Positions 1 to 8,338 of a DNA stretch of 33,296 nucleotides are shown here, piece by piece (the first letter of the stretch is position 1; every line of letters begins with the position of its first letter). Both the position numbers and the translations under genes were made by a program. The notes beneath the pieces were generated by a model. The model searched no databases, was not told the DNA's origin, and was given only the letters and a program-made list of their open reading frames with translations. The stretch covers positions 1 to 33,296 of the forward strand of contig JAEUMI010000086.1 in assembly GCA_016792825.1 (NCBI GenBank). The letters run 5' to 3'. The stretch is from Hyphomicrobiales bacterium (lineage in GTDB: Bacteria; Pseudomonadota; Alphaproteobacteria; Rhizobiales; Aestuariivirgaceae).

Positions 1-12
1 GGCGTCTCTGGG

Positions 13-30
13 TCCCGGCTTTCGCCGGGA
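13..30. repeat. Short palindromic extragenic repeat downstream of hisS
   Basis: A perfect 7-bp inverted repeat, TCCCGGC and GCCGGGA around a TTTC loop, lies 23 bases past the hisS stop. The core with its flanks resembles the dispersed extragenic palindrome common in alphaproteobacterial genomes (from memory, not searched). Because it follows hisS it could also stabilise the mRNA 3' end or help termination, but no clear T-tract follows it on the minus strand. Confidence 0.6.
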
Positions 31-53
31 TGACAGAAAAGAGAGAGCGACCA

Positions 54-1634
54 CTATTTCCGCTCCAACATTTTCTTCACGGCAGAAACGAGTTCCGCTT
101 CCGGAACCGAAACCTGGGCCAGGCGCTGGCTCGCATATTCCTCGCGGGATTCAACTGAGCTGGCGAGCTGTGATCCCAGCGCCAGATCCTTCAGCGTCAC
201 GTCGCCTTTGGCCTTTTCATCGCCGCCCTGAATGACCACAAGCGGACTGCCCCGCTTGTCGGCATATTTCATCTGGGCCTTCATGCCGGAAGTGCCCACA
301 TACATTTCGGCGCGGATGCCGTTGCCACGTAACTGCTGCACCATTTTCTGGTAATCGCCTTGGCGTTCCTTGTCCATGACGAGAACGACGACGGGAGCAG
401 TGCTTTCCCTGTCCTCGGTTTTGCCCAAAAGCTTCAGCGCGGAATAGAGACGCGATACGCCTATGGAGAATCCGGTTGCCGGAACTGATTGCCCTGTAAA
501 GCGCGCAACCAGATCATCATAGCGCCCACCGCCACCAACAGAACCAAAGCGCATGGGCTTGCCGTCTTGATCCTTGGCTTCCATTAGAAGTTCGCATTCG
601 AATACAGGACCGGTGTAGTACTCAAGACCACGGACGACAGATGCGTCGAAATAGATGCGCCCAGTTCCATAGCCGGCAGCAGTAAAAAGATCGTCCATTT
701 TTTGGAGCTCATCTATTCCCTGCTGACCAGAGCTAGTATCTCCCACCACATCAAGCCAAGCCCTTTTGAACATAGCATTGCTCGGAAATGAAGTTTGCCC
801 CGAGGAATATCTTACTGGTGGTGTCTCACCAACAGAATCAGCTCTCTTAAGTACCTCTAAACTGTCGTCGAAAAATCTCATCCGCGTGAGTGCGAGGTAT
901 TTGCTTACTCTAACAATTTGTTCGGGATTCAGTCCTGCTCCGTGAGTAAAGTCGCCGGACTCATCTTTGCGTCCTTTACCTAGCAACTGTTCAACACCCA
1001 AAATTCCAAGGCGGTCCAACTTGTCAATAGCGCGTAGGACGATTAACCGCCTTCCAGATTCATTTGGACCGGAAATACCAATAGCTTCCATGACGCCGTC
1101 GAGTATCTTCCGGTTATTCACCTTAACCACATACTGCCCGCGCGGAATGCCCAGCGCCTCCATCGTATCGGCCGCCATCATGCATACTTCGGCGTCGGCT
1201 GCCGGGGATGCGCTGCCTACGGTGTCGGCATCGAACTGCATAAACTGGCGGTAGCGGCCGGGGCCGGGCTTTTCGTTGCGGAAGACCCAGCCCTGCCGGT
1301 AGCTGCGAAACGGCGTGGGCAGGAATTGCTGGTTTTCGGCGACGTAGCGGGCGAGCGGTGCGGTCAGGTCATAGCGGAGCGACAGCCACTGCTCGTCGTC
1401 GTCCTGAAAGGAAAACACGCCCTCGTTGGGGCGGTCCTGATCGGGGAGGAACTTGCCCAGCGCCTCGGTATATTCAATGAAGGGCTGCTCCACGGGCTCG
1501 AAGCCGTAGTTTTCATAGACGCCCTCAATAGTCCGCAGCATACGCTTGAGGCCGCGAATTTCATTCGCGTCCACATCACGGAAACCCTTGGCGAGGCGCG
1601 CCTTGGGGCGGTTTTGCTTGTCACTGGAAGCCAT
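54..1634 (-). CDS. hisS: Histidyl-tRNA synthetase, long alphaproteobacterial form
   Basis: This class II aminoacyl-tRNA synthetase charges tRNA-His with histidine in the cytoplasm. At 526 aa it is longer than the roughly 424-aa E. coli enzyme. Visible motifs are [11 protein letters not shown] (87-97), a class II motif 2 loop containing [13 protein letters not shown] (about 119-131), the histidine-specific motif RGLEYYTGP (335-343) and a glycine-rich GGGGRYDDL block near 370, followed by an anticodon-binding domain to the C-terminus. The motif 2 wording is the type seen in Caulobacter-like HisRS, which in several alphaproteobacteria recognises tRNA-His lacking the G-1 base (family knowledge). 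The ATG at 1634 lies 35 bases after the FAH-family gene. Residues about 170-320 are encoded by DNA of clearly lower GC than either end of the gene, which suggests a recombined central block. The reading frame is intact. Confidence 0.96.
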   Translation of the reverse strand: MASSDKQNRPKARLAKGFRDVDANEIRGLKRMLRTIEGVYENYGFEPVEQPFIEYTEALGKFLPDQDRPNEGVFSFQDDDEQWLSLRYDLTAPLARYVAENQQFLPTPFRSYRQGWVFRNEKPGPGRYRQFMQFDADTVGSASPAADAEVCMMAADTMEALGIPRGQYVVKVNNRKILDGVMEAIGISGPNESGRRLIVLRAIDKLDRLGILGVEQLLGKGRKDESGDFTHGAGLNPEQIVRVSKYLALTRMRFFDDSLEVLKRADSVGETPPVRYSSGQTSFPSNAMFKRAWLDVVGDTSSGQQGIDELQKMDDLFTAAGYGTGRIYFDASVVRGLEYYTGPVFECELLMEAKDQDGKPMRFGSVGGGGRYDDLVARFTGQSVPATGFSIGVSRLYSALKLLGKTEDRESTAPVVVLVMDKERQGDYQKMVQQLRGNGIRAEMYVGTSGMKAQMKYADKRGSPLVVIQGGDEKAKGDVTLKDLALGSQLASSVESREEYASQRLAQVSVPEAELVSAVKKMLERK

Positions 1635-1669
1635 TGTCTCAACCCGTTTGTTGAGGGCTTCTAGCGCCC

Positions 1670-2515
1670 TTACTTATCGCGCACAACCTTCTGGTTCTGT
1701 TCGCCAAGGCCGTCAATGCCGATGCGCATTCTGTCGCCGGGTTTCAGGTATTGCGGCGGCTTCATGCCCATGCCGACGCCGGGAGGGGTGCCGGTGGTGA
1801 TGATGTCGCCCGGCAACAGGGTGAAGAATTCCGAGAGATAGGCCACGATATGGGCCACGCCGAAGACCATGGTGGCGGTGGTGCCGTCCTGCACGCGCTT
1901 GCCGTTGAGCTCCAGCCAGAGATGGAGATTCTGCGGGTCCTTCACCTCGTCGGCGGTCACCAGCCAGGGCCCGATGGGGCCGAAGGTGTCGTAGGACTTG
2001 CCCTTGGTCCATTGGCCGGAGCGTTCGACCTGGAATTCGCGCTCGGAGAGGTCGTTAACGGTGCAATAGCCAGCCACATGCTTCATGGCGTCGGCCTTCT
2101 TGATATTCTTGGCGCGGGTGCCGATGATCACGCCGAGTTCCACTTCCCAGTCCGACTTCTTGGATTTTGGCGGAATGGTCACATCGTCATTGGGCCCGGA
2201 GAGGCAACTGGTGTGCTTGGTAAAAATGATGGGCTCCGGCGGCACTTTCAGGCCCGATTCTTCGGCATGGTCGGAATAGTTGAGGCCAATGGCCACGAAT
2301 TTCTGCGGGTTGGCGACGCAGGCCCCGATGCGCGGGGTGCCGCGCACCAGCGGCAGGGATTCAAGCTTGAGCTTCCTGAGCTTGGCCAGGCCCTTGGGCG
2401 AAATGGTTTCGCCGGTGATATCAGGGATGACTTTCGACAGGTCCCGGATCTTTCCGGCCTTGTCCAGAATGCCCGGCTTTTCCCTGCCCTTTGGCCCGTA
2501 ACGCAAGAGTTTCAT
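1670..2515 (-). CDS. Fumarylacetoacetate hydrolase family protein (ureidoglycolate-lyase-like)
   Basis: The 281-aa protein has the FAH C-terminal fold signature: [16 protein letters not shown] (73-88), the acidic metal-ligand pair in EVELGVIIG (E124, E126), and NDLSER with D155, followed by [14 protein letters not shown]. The family binds Mg/Mn and performs C-C cleavage, decarboxylation or isomerisation of 2-oxo acids. The exact substrate cannot be told from sequence; ureidoglycolate lyase and 2-hydroxyhepta-2,4-diene isomerase are the usual name assignments. The start is taken as the ATG at 2515: it begins the family-typical MKLLRYG, is preceded by AGGGGAAC, and overlaps the previous gene's stop as ATGA, implying translational coupling. 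The frame stays open further upstream, but that part lacks family similarity. Confidence 0.88.
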   Translation of the reverse strand: MKLLRYGPKGREKPGILDKAGKIRDLSKVIPDITGETISPKGLAKLRKLKLESLPLVRGTPRIGACVANPQKFVAIGLNYSDHAEESGLKVPPEPIIFTKHTSCLSGPNDDVTIPPKSKKSDWEVELGVIIGTRAKNIKKADAMKHVAGYCTVNDLSEREFQVERSGQWTKGKSYDTFGPIGPWLVTADEVKDPQNLHLWLELNGKRVQDGTTATMVFGVAHIVAYLSEFFTLLPGDIITTGTPPGVGMGMKPPQYLKPGDRMRIGIDGLGEQNQKVVRDK

Positions 2516-3096
2516 GCCTGTTCCCCTGTGGTGGCTGACGGATGCCAGCGCGGTTGATAGCCTTTCGCCAGAATGGCGGTGATGAGCGGCGGTGTCAAAA
2601 GCCTGGCCTTCATAAGCGAAGCCCGGGGAATTGCCAGCCCATATTGGGAATGCGACCATTGCAGAAGGTGCTGGCCTTTGACCGCATAGGCCTTTCCTCC
2701 ATGTTCGATCATCGCCCCTTCGGGAAGATCGTCAACGCGCGCTTCATGCCTTGCGAGGCGTTGGGGATGGAGTTCGCGGTCAAAGTCAGCAACCTTGCGG
2801 CCGCCGATAAAGCTTTTGGCGTCCGCCCTGCGGCAGAAAAAACAGGGCCGGTGGCCGGCGGCCAGGGCTGTCACTTCATCGAGAAAGAACAGCGAGGTGT
2901 AGCCCTGCCCCATGGCTTCGTGCTTCATGCCCTTGTAGTGCATGTCGCAGCAAATCCAGTGGTGGCTGGCCCAGCGGCGCTTGCCCAGGGTCTTGTCATC
3001 GCGGTGGAATTTGCCGCCGCGGTTGCCCATCATGGTGCCGCGGTCGGGCACAGCGACGATGCTACCGTCGGGCTGAACGCGGTTTTGCAGGGGCAC
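2512..3096 (-). CDS. Conserved protein of unknown function with CC and CxxC motifs
   Basis: The 194-aa product is not assigned to a characterised family. It is rich in Trp, His and Cys. Notable are WICCDMHYKG (C49, C50), GHRPCFFCRRAD (C85, C88) and a basic stretch HPQRLARHEAR, which suggest a metal site or zinc-ribbon-like knuckle (inference). I recall similar uncharacterised proteins in alphaproteobacteria containing PLQNRV and MGNRGG near the N-terminus. For that reason I chose the GTG at 3096, directly before PLQNRV, although no Shine-Dalgarno sequence is visible; ATGs near 3033 are alternatives. The chosen start overlaps the lldD-like gene by 35 bases, and the stop overlaps the FAH gene start as ATGA, so it sits in the same transcription unit. 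Confidence 0.72.
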   Translation of the reverse strand: MPLQNRVQPDGSIVAVPDRGTMMGNRGGKFHRDDKTLGKRRWASHHWICCDMHYKGMKHEAMGQGYTSLFFLDEVTALAAGHRPCFFCRRADAKSFIGGRKVADFDRELHPQRLARHEARVDDLPEGAMIEHGGKAYAVKGQHLLQWSHSQYGLAIPRASLMKARLLTPPLITAILAKGYQPRWHPSATTGEQA

Positions 3097-4270
3097 GGGA
3101 GGGAGGCGGAATGGTGAAGGGAGGTGCCGGCAGCATGAGGTTGTGGCGGCCCACTTTAGTGATGTCGCTCTCGCCGCACAGGCCCATGGTGACATCGAGT
3201 TCGGATTTCAGGATTTCAAGCGCCCGAGTGACACCGGCCTCGCCTCCGGCGCCCAGGCCATAAATATAGGCGCGGCCCACCATGGTGCCCTTGGCGCCCA
3301 GGGCCATGGCCTTCATGATGTCGATGCCGGTCCGGATGCCGCTGTCAAAGAACACTTCAGTCTTGTCGCCCACCGCATCGACAATGGCGCCAAGCATGTC
3401 GATGGTGGCGGGCGCGCCATCAAGCTGGCGGCCGCCGTGATTGGAAACGATGATGGCGTCGGCTCCGGTCTGCACGGCGAGCAAAGCGTCGTCCACGTCA
3501 TTGATGCCCTTGAGGATGAGCTTGCCGTGCCACTGCTTGCGGATGAACTCCACCGAGGTCCAGTCCAGGGTCGGATCAAACTGGTGGTGAGTCCACTCTG
3601 CCAGGGTGCCCATGTCTTCGACGCCTTTAACATGGCCGACGATGTTTCCGAAGGTGCGGTTCCTCGTGCCGAGCATGCCGGCGCACCAGCGCGGCTTGGT
3701 CATCATGTTGAGGATGTTGGGAATGGTGAGCTTGGGCGGCGCGGACAAGCCATTCCTGATGTCCTTGTGGCGCTGGCCGAGAAGCTGGAGATCGAGGGTG
3801 AGCACCAGGGCCGAACACTTGGCCGCCCGGGCGCGGGCCACGAGGTCGGAGGCGAAGCCGCGGTCACGCATCACATAAAGCTGGAACCAGAAAGGCTTGT
3901 CGTTGTGCCTGGCCACCTCTTCGATTGAGCAGATGCTCATGGTGGTGAGCGTATAGGGCACGCCAAATTTCTGCGCAGCGCGGCAGGCCTTGATTTCACC
4001 GTCGGCATGCTGCATGCCGCCCAGCCCGATGGGCGCCAGGGCCACCGGCATGGAGACATCCTGACCCACCATCCTGGTCTTCAGCGAGCGGTTGTCGATG
4101 TTGCGGGCGACGCGCTGGCGGAGCTTGTATTTATCGAAGGCTCTGGTGTTATCGACATAGGTGCCCGTCGTGTAGGACCCCGTGTCGCAATAGTCGTAAA
4201 ACATCCGGGGCACGCGGGATTCGTAGATCTGGCGCAAATCTTCAATACAGGTGATTTTGGCGGGATTCAT
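3062..4270 (-). CDS. lldD: FMN-dependent alpha-hydroxy-acid dehydrogenase (L-lactate dehydrogenase/glycolate oxidase family)
   Basis: The 402-aa protein belongs to the FMN-dependent alpha-hydroxy-acid oxidase family, which oxidises L-lactate, glycolate, mandelate or related 2-hydroxy acids to 2-oxo acids. Visible are the substrate/FMN Lys in LILKGI (K254), the catalytic base in SNHGGRQLDG (H278, with R281), and the phosphate-binding end FFDSGIRTGIDI...GRAYIYGLGAGGE. There is no cytochrome b2 domain or transmembrane segment. The ATG at 4270 gives the family-typical N-terminus DLRQIYESRVPRMFYDY; a further 20 upstream codons are open but atypical. It is divergent from glcDEF-aceB, so shared control in 2-hydroxy-acid metabolism is plausible. 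Lactate versus glycolate specificity cannot be resolved. A short Pro/Arg-rich tail overlaps the next gene. Confidence 0.88.
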   Translation of the reverse strand: MNPAKITCIEDLRQIYESRVPRMFYDYCDTGSYTTGTYVDNTRAFDKYKLRQRVARNIDNRSLKTRMVGQDVSMPVALAPIGLGGMQHADGEIKACRAAQKFGVPYTLTTMSICSIEEVARHNDKPFWFQLYVMRDRGFASDLVARARAAKCSALVLTLDLQLLGQRHKDIRNGLSAPPKLTIPNILNMMTKPRWCAGMLGTRNRTFGNIVGHVKGVEDMGTLAEWTHHQFDPTLDWTSVEFIRKQWHGKLILKGINDVDDALLAVQTGADAIIVSNHGGRQLDGAPATIDMLGAIVDAVGDKTEVFFDSGIRTGIDIMKAMALGAKGTMVGRAYIYGLGAGGEAGVTRALEILKSELDVTMGLCGESDITKVGRHNLMLPAPPFTIPPPSRAPAKPRSARR

Positions 4271-4382
4271 CTCGGGTTGCTTCTCAATATGGGGCGTGCG
4301 TTCCCTCTTTTGCCCGCCTTGTCGGTCCACTGCAAGGTAGTTTCTCTTGTTAAATCATCCCATTGCGGGGTAGTTTCGGGCC
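4271..4382. promoter_or_regulatory. Divergent lldD/glcD control region with a tandem direct repeat
   Basis: This 112-bp gap separates two divergently read metabolic operons and must hold both promoters. It contains two near-identical 14-bp elements, TGCAAGGTAGTTTC (4331-4344) and TGCGGGGTAGTTTC (4364-4377), with 12 of 14 bases identical. They lie exactly 33 bp apart, about three helical turns. The second copy ends 5 bases before the glcD ATG. The spacing suggests a regulator binding one DNA face in tandem, for example a GntR- or LysR-type factor (inference). No regulator gene lies beside it in this window. Confidence 0.5.
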
Positions 4383-5873
4383 ATGCTGAAAATGCCCGAA
4401 GCAGACGCCCAGACAGTCAAGAAGCGCGCCTCGATTGCGGCTGCGCTCCGCCGCATCGTGCCGGGGGAAGGGGTGATCGAGACGCGCACTGAAATGAGCG
4501 TTTACGAGTCCGACGGGCTCACCGCCTACCGGCAGTTGCCGCTCGTGGTGGTGCTGCCCAACAACACCGCGGAAGTGGCAAAAGTGCTGCGCTACGCTTT
4601 CGAAAACAAGATCAAGGTCGTGCCACGGGGCGCGGGTACCTCGCTATCCGGCGGAGCCCTGCCGCTGGCCGACGGCATTGTGCTGGGGCTTTCGAAATTC
4701 AACCGGGTGCTGGATATCGACTATGACAACCGCTGCGCCGTGGTGCAGCCGGGGGTGACGAATCTCGCCATAACCCAGGCAGTCCAGCACAAGGGTTTCT
4801 ACTATGCGCCCGACCCTTCCTCGCAGATCGCCTGCACCATTGGCGGCAATGTGGCGGAAAATTCCGGCGGGGTGCACTGCCTGAAATACGGCCTCACCGC
4901 CAACAATATACTGGGCATCGAAATGGTGCTGATCAGCGGCGAGGTCATCCGGCTTGGCGGCAAACATCTGGACAGCGACGGGCTGGACCTGCTCGGCGTG
5001 CTCACCGGTTCGGAGGGCCTCCTCGGGGTAATCACCGAGGTTACAGTGCGACTCCTGCAGAAGCCGGAAACGGCCCGTGTCATCCTGGTGGGCTTTCCGA
5101 CAAACGAGGATGCGGGCAAGTGCGTGGCCGATATCATTTCCGCCGGCATCATTCCGGGCGGCATGGAAATGATGGACAGGCCTGCCATTCACGCAGTGGA
5201 AGAATTTGTCCATGCGGACTATCCGCTTGATGTGGAGGCGCTGCTCATCATCGAACTTGACGGACCGGCCATCGAGGTGGACCACCTGATTGACGAGGTT
5301 TCGGCGATTGCCAAGAAGAACAAGTGCAGCACATCGCGCACCTCAACTTCGGAAGCCGAGCGCCTGCTGTTCTGGGCCGGACGCAAGGCGGCGTTCCCGG
5401 CGGTGGGGCGCATCTCGCCGGATTATTTCTGCATGGATGGCACCATTCCGCGCAAGCGCCTCTCGGAAGTTCTCACCGGCATGGGTGAGCTTTCAAAAAA
5501 GCACGGGCTGCGGGTGGCCAATGTTTTCCATGCGGGTGACGGCAATCTGCATCCGCTCATTCTCTACGACGCCAATGTGGCTGATGAACTGGCGCGGGCC
5601 GAGGAATTCGGCGCCGACATCCTGCGGCTCTGCGTCAAGGTGGGCGGCGTGCTCACCGGCGAGCACGGGGTTGGCATCGAGAAGCGCGATCTCATGCCGG
5701 TCATGTTCACCGAGGCCGACCTGGCGCAGCAGCAGCGCCTCAAATGCGCCTTCGATGACAGGGGCCTGCTCAATCCCGGGAAAGTGTTCCCGACGCTTCA
5801 CGCCTGTGCCGAGCTGGGCCGCATGCATGTGAGAGCAGGCAAGCTGCCGTTCCCAGACATTCCGAGATTCTGA
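4383..5873 (+). CDS. glcD: Glycolate oxidase FAD-linked subunit GlcD
   Basis: GlcD is the flavin subunit of glycolate oxidase (GlcDEF), which oxidises glycolate to glyoxylate and passes electrons to the respiratory chain. The 496-aa length matches the E. coli protein (499). The FAD-binding-4 domain covers about residues 40-220, with VVPRGAGTSLSGGALP, the APDPSSQIACTIGGNVAENSGG loop (split here for length) and LTGSEGLLGVITE. The FAD-oxidase C-terminal domain follows, ending with the conserved HAGDGNLHP and GEHGVGIEKRD motifs. The ATG at 4383 is the first in-frame start after the divergent promoter region; no strong Shine-Dalgarno sequence is visible. It couples to glcE through a TGATG stop/start overlap. 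Confidence 0.95.
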   Translation: MLKMPEADAQTVKKRASIAAALRRIVPGEGVIETRTEMSVYESDGLTAYRQLPLVVVLPNNTAEVAKVLRYAFENKIKVVPRGAGTSLSGGALPLADGIVLGLSKFNRVLDIDYDNRCAVVQPGVTNLAITQAVQHKGFYYAPDPSSQIACTIGGNVAENSGGVHCLKYGLTANNILGIEMVLISGEVIRLGGKHLDSDGLDLLGVLTGSEGLLGVITEVTVRLLQKPETARVILVGFPTNEDAGKCVADIISAGIIPGGMEMMDRPAIHAVEEFVHADYPLDVEALLIIELDGPAIEVDHLIDEVSAIAKKNKCSTSRTSTSEAERLLFWAGRKAAFPAVGRISPDYFCMDGTIPRKRLSEVLTGMGELSKKHGLRVANVFHAGDGNLHPLILYDANVADELARAEEFGADILRLCVKVGGVLTGEHGVGIEKRDLMPVMFTEADLAQQQRLKCAFDDRGLLNPGKVFPTLHACAELGRMHVRAGKLPFPDIPRF

Positions 5874-7033
5874 TGACGCCTGCATTCAAACCGCGGACGG
5901 TGCAAGAACTTGCGGACTATGTTGCGATCGGCGCCAAGCTTGAGATTGTGGGACGCGGCACAAAGCGCGGGCTCGGCCGGCCCCTGCAGGCTGAGACCGC
6001 CCTGGACATGTCGGGTTTCACAGGCATCTCGCTCTATGAGCCGGAAGAACTGGTGCTTGAGGCGGGTGCGGGCACACCGCTCAGCGAGATTGAAAGAGCA
6101 CTGGCCAAGAACTACCAGCAACTGGCTTTCGAGCCGCCGGACTATTCGAAACTGCTGGGGGTGCACCACCGGGGCACACTGGGCGGGTTGATGGCCTGTG
6201 GGCTCTCGGGGCCACGGCGCATCAAGGCAGGAGCGGCGCGCGACCACATTCTAGGCCTTGCCGGGGTTTCCGGGCGCGGTGAAATCTTCAAGGCGGGCGG
6301 ACGGGTCGTCAAGAATGTCACGGGCTTTGACGTGGCCAAGCTCATGACCGGGTCCTATGGCACGCTGGCAGCCCTCACCAGCATTACGGTCAAGGTGCTG
6401 CCCGCCGCCCAGACGGAAGAAACGCTGGTTTTCAGCGGCCTCAGCGACGCCAGGGCGGTCCAGGCCATGAGCCTTGCGATGCAGTCGGCCTGCGAGGTTT
6501 CAGGGGCGGCCCATTTACCCGGGATACCGGCCAAAACCCTGTTTCGCCTTGAGGGCATCCAGCCCTCGGTCGTCTACCGCCGCCAGAAGCTTGCCAGCCA
6601 CCTGAAAATTTTCGGGGCGAGCGATCATCTCGACGAAAAGGAATCGCGCGCCGAGTGGAAGGCCATCCGCGATGTCGAGCGGCTGAGCGCCGACGACGCC
6701 CGCTTTGTCTGGAAGCTGTCGATCACGCCTTCGAAGGCGGCCGAAACCGTGGCGCGGATTTCAAAGCAGCTTGATGTCCAGTATTTCTATGACTGGGCCG
6801 GAGGCCTCGTATGGCTCGGGGTGCCGCGCAGCAACCAGGCCTATGCCTATATCATCCGCACCTGTGTCCAGGACGGCCATGCCACGCTTTTCCGGGCCGA
6901 GGACGAGGTGCGCGAGCGGATCGAGGTTTTCCAGCCCCAGCCTCCGGCCCTTTCGGCCCTCACCAGGCGGATCAAGGCGTCCTTTGATCCCAATGGTGTG
7001 TACAACCACGGCCGCATGTATAAAGACATCTGA
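5873..7033 (+). CDS. glcE: Glycolate oxidase FAD-binding subunit GlcE
   Basis: GlcE is the second, shorter flavoprotein-like subunit of glycolate oxidase and partners GlcD and GlcF. The 386-aa product carries a truncated FAD-binding-4 domain: EIVGRGTKRGLGRP near the N-terminus, LVLEAGAGTPLSEIE, the GTLGGLMACGLSGPRR loop, GRVVKNVTGFDVAKLMTGSYGT, and a C-terminal SFDPNGVYNHGRMY. This is the usual GlcE architecture, slightly longer than in E. coli (about 350). Its ATG overlaps the glcD stop (TGATG) and glcF follows after 3 bases, so the three subunits are translationally coupled. Confidence 0.94.
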   Translation: MTPAFKPRTVQELADYVAIGAKLEIVGRGTKRGLGRPLQAETALDMSGFTGISLYEPEELVLEAGAGTPLSEIERALAKNYQQLAFEPPDYSKLLGVHHRGTLGGLMACGLSGPRRIKAGAARDHILGLAGVSGRGEIFKAGGRVVKNVTGFDVAKLMTGSYGTLAALTSITVKVLPAAQTEETLVFSGLSDARAVQAMSLAMQSACEVSGAAHLPGIPAKTLFRLEGIQPSVVYRRQKLASHLKIFGASDHLDEKESRAEWKAIRDVERLSADDARFVWKLSITPSKAAETVARISKQLDVQYFYDWAGGLVWLGVPRSNQAYAYIIRTCVQDGHATLFRAEDEVRERIEVFQPQPPALSALTRRIKASFDPNGVYNHGRMYKDI

Positions 7034-7036
7034 CCC

Positions 7037-8335
7037 ATGCAGACAAATTTCACGGCAGAACAGCTGAAAGACCCGCACACGGCGGAGGCCAACAAGATCC
7101 TGCGGACTTGCGTGCATTGCGGTTTCTGCACGGCCACCTGCCCCACCTATGTGCTGCTTGGTGACGAGTTGGACAGCCCGCGTGGGCGCATCTACCTCAT
7201 CAAGAACATGCTGGAGAAGAATGAGGCGGCAAAAGCGGAAACCGTCAAACACATCGACCGGTGCCTGTCGTGCCTGTCGTGCATGACGACCTGCCCGTCG
7301 GGCGTCAACTACATGCATCTCATCGACCAGGCTCGGGTTCATGTGGAAAAAACCTACCGGCGGCCCGTGTTTGAAATGCTGCTGCGCACCGTTCTCGGGT
7401 TTGCCATGCCGCGGCCTCCGGTGTTCCGGCTGGCCCTGTCGCTTGCAAGACTGGCCCGGCCCTTCTCGAAGGCCTTTTCCGCCTTGGGCCTCAAGCGGGT
7501 CGAGGCCCTGCTGGCGCTGGTTCCCGGTGCCCCGGTCGCCCCGGAAAAGTTGGGAGCGCCCGGCACTTATCCGGCGGAAGGCAAGAGGCGCGGCCGCGTG
7601 GCGCTGCTCATGGGCTGCGTGCAAAGCGTGATCGAGCCTTCCATCAATGCGGCCACCATCCGCCTGCTGACCCGGCTGGGCTATGAGGTTGTGGTTACGG
7701 GTGGAGAAACCTGCTGCGGTTCGCTCACCCATCACATGGGCAAGGAGGCGGACGCCATCTGGCGGGCGCGGCGCAACGTGCATCATTGGGCCAATGCACG
7801 GGTCGACGCGGTCATCATCACCGCCTCGGGCTGCGGCACGACAATCAAGGACTATGGCTTCATGCTGCGCCTTGATCCGGTTTATGCGGCAAGGGCAGCG
7901 GTGGTCAGCGCCAAGGCAAAGGACATTGTCGAGTTCCTCTCCGGCATCGAGCTGCCAGCAGCTTCGCAAGCCCTGCGGGTCACCTACCATTCGGCCTGTT
8001 CCATGCAGCATGGCCAGCAGATGGGGACCAAGGCGCAAACGCTCTTGCGCAACGCCGGCTTCACGGTTCAGGATATTCCGGAAGGCCATCTCTGCTGCGG
8101 CTCGGCGGGCACCTACAATATCATGCAGCCGGAAATCGCCACGCAGCTCCGGGACAGGAAGATCAAGAACATCAAGACAACCAATCCGCAGGTGATCGCC
8201 ACGGGCAATATCGGCTGCATCACCCAGCTCGCAACGGGACTGCAGGTCCCCATTCTCCACACGGTCGAACTTCTTGACTGGGTTTATGGCGGGCCAAAGC
8301 CCGACAAGATAAAATCTCTCAGAGGAGGGGCTTAA
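7037..8335 (+). CDS. glcF: Glycolate oxidase iron-sulfur subunit GlcF
   Basis: GlcF carries the electron-transfer iron-sulfur clusters of glycolate oxidase. The 432-aa protein has two N-terminal 4Fe-4S sets, CVHCGFCTATCP (C25, C28, C31, C35) and CLSCLSCMTTCP (C76, C79, C82, C86), and two CCG-type cysteine-rich domains with ETCCGSLTHHMG and HLCCGSAGTYNIMQPE. No transmembrane segment is seen, so membrane association is probably through the complex. It lies 3 bases after glcE and 3 bases before aceB. A Shine-Dalgarno sequence for aceB (AGAGGAGGGG) is embedded in its last codons. Confidence 0.95.
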   Translation: MQTNFTAEQLKDPHTAEANKILRTCVHCGFCTATCPTYVLLGDELDSPRGRIYLIKNMLEKNEAAKAETVKHIDRCLSCLSCMTTCPSGVNYMHLIDQARVHVEKTYRRPVFEMLLRTVLGFAMPRPPVFRLALSLARLARPFSKAFSALGLKRVEALLALVPGAPVAPEKLGAPGTYPAEGKRRGRVALLMGCVQSVIEPSINAATIRLLTRLGYEVVVTGGETCCGSLTHHMGKEADAIWRARRNVHHWANARVDAVIITASGCGTTIKDYGFMLRLDPVYAARAAVVSAKAKDIVEFLSGIELPAASQALRVTYHSACSMQHGQQMGTKAQTLLRNAGFTVQDIPEGHLCCGSAGTYNIMQPEIATQLRDRKIKNIKTTNPQVIATGNIGCITQLATGLQVPILHTVELLDWVYGGPKPDKIKSLRGGA

Positions 8336-8338
8336 GAG

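Noticed and set aside
1751..2557. 268-codon open frame on the plus strand
   Set aside because: Antisense to the FAH-family gene, which shows metal ligands and family spacing.
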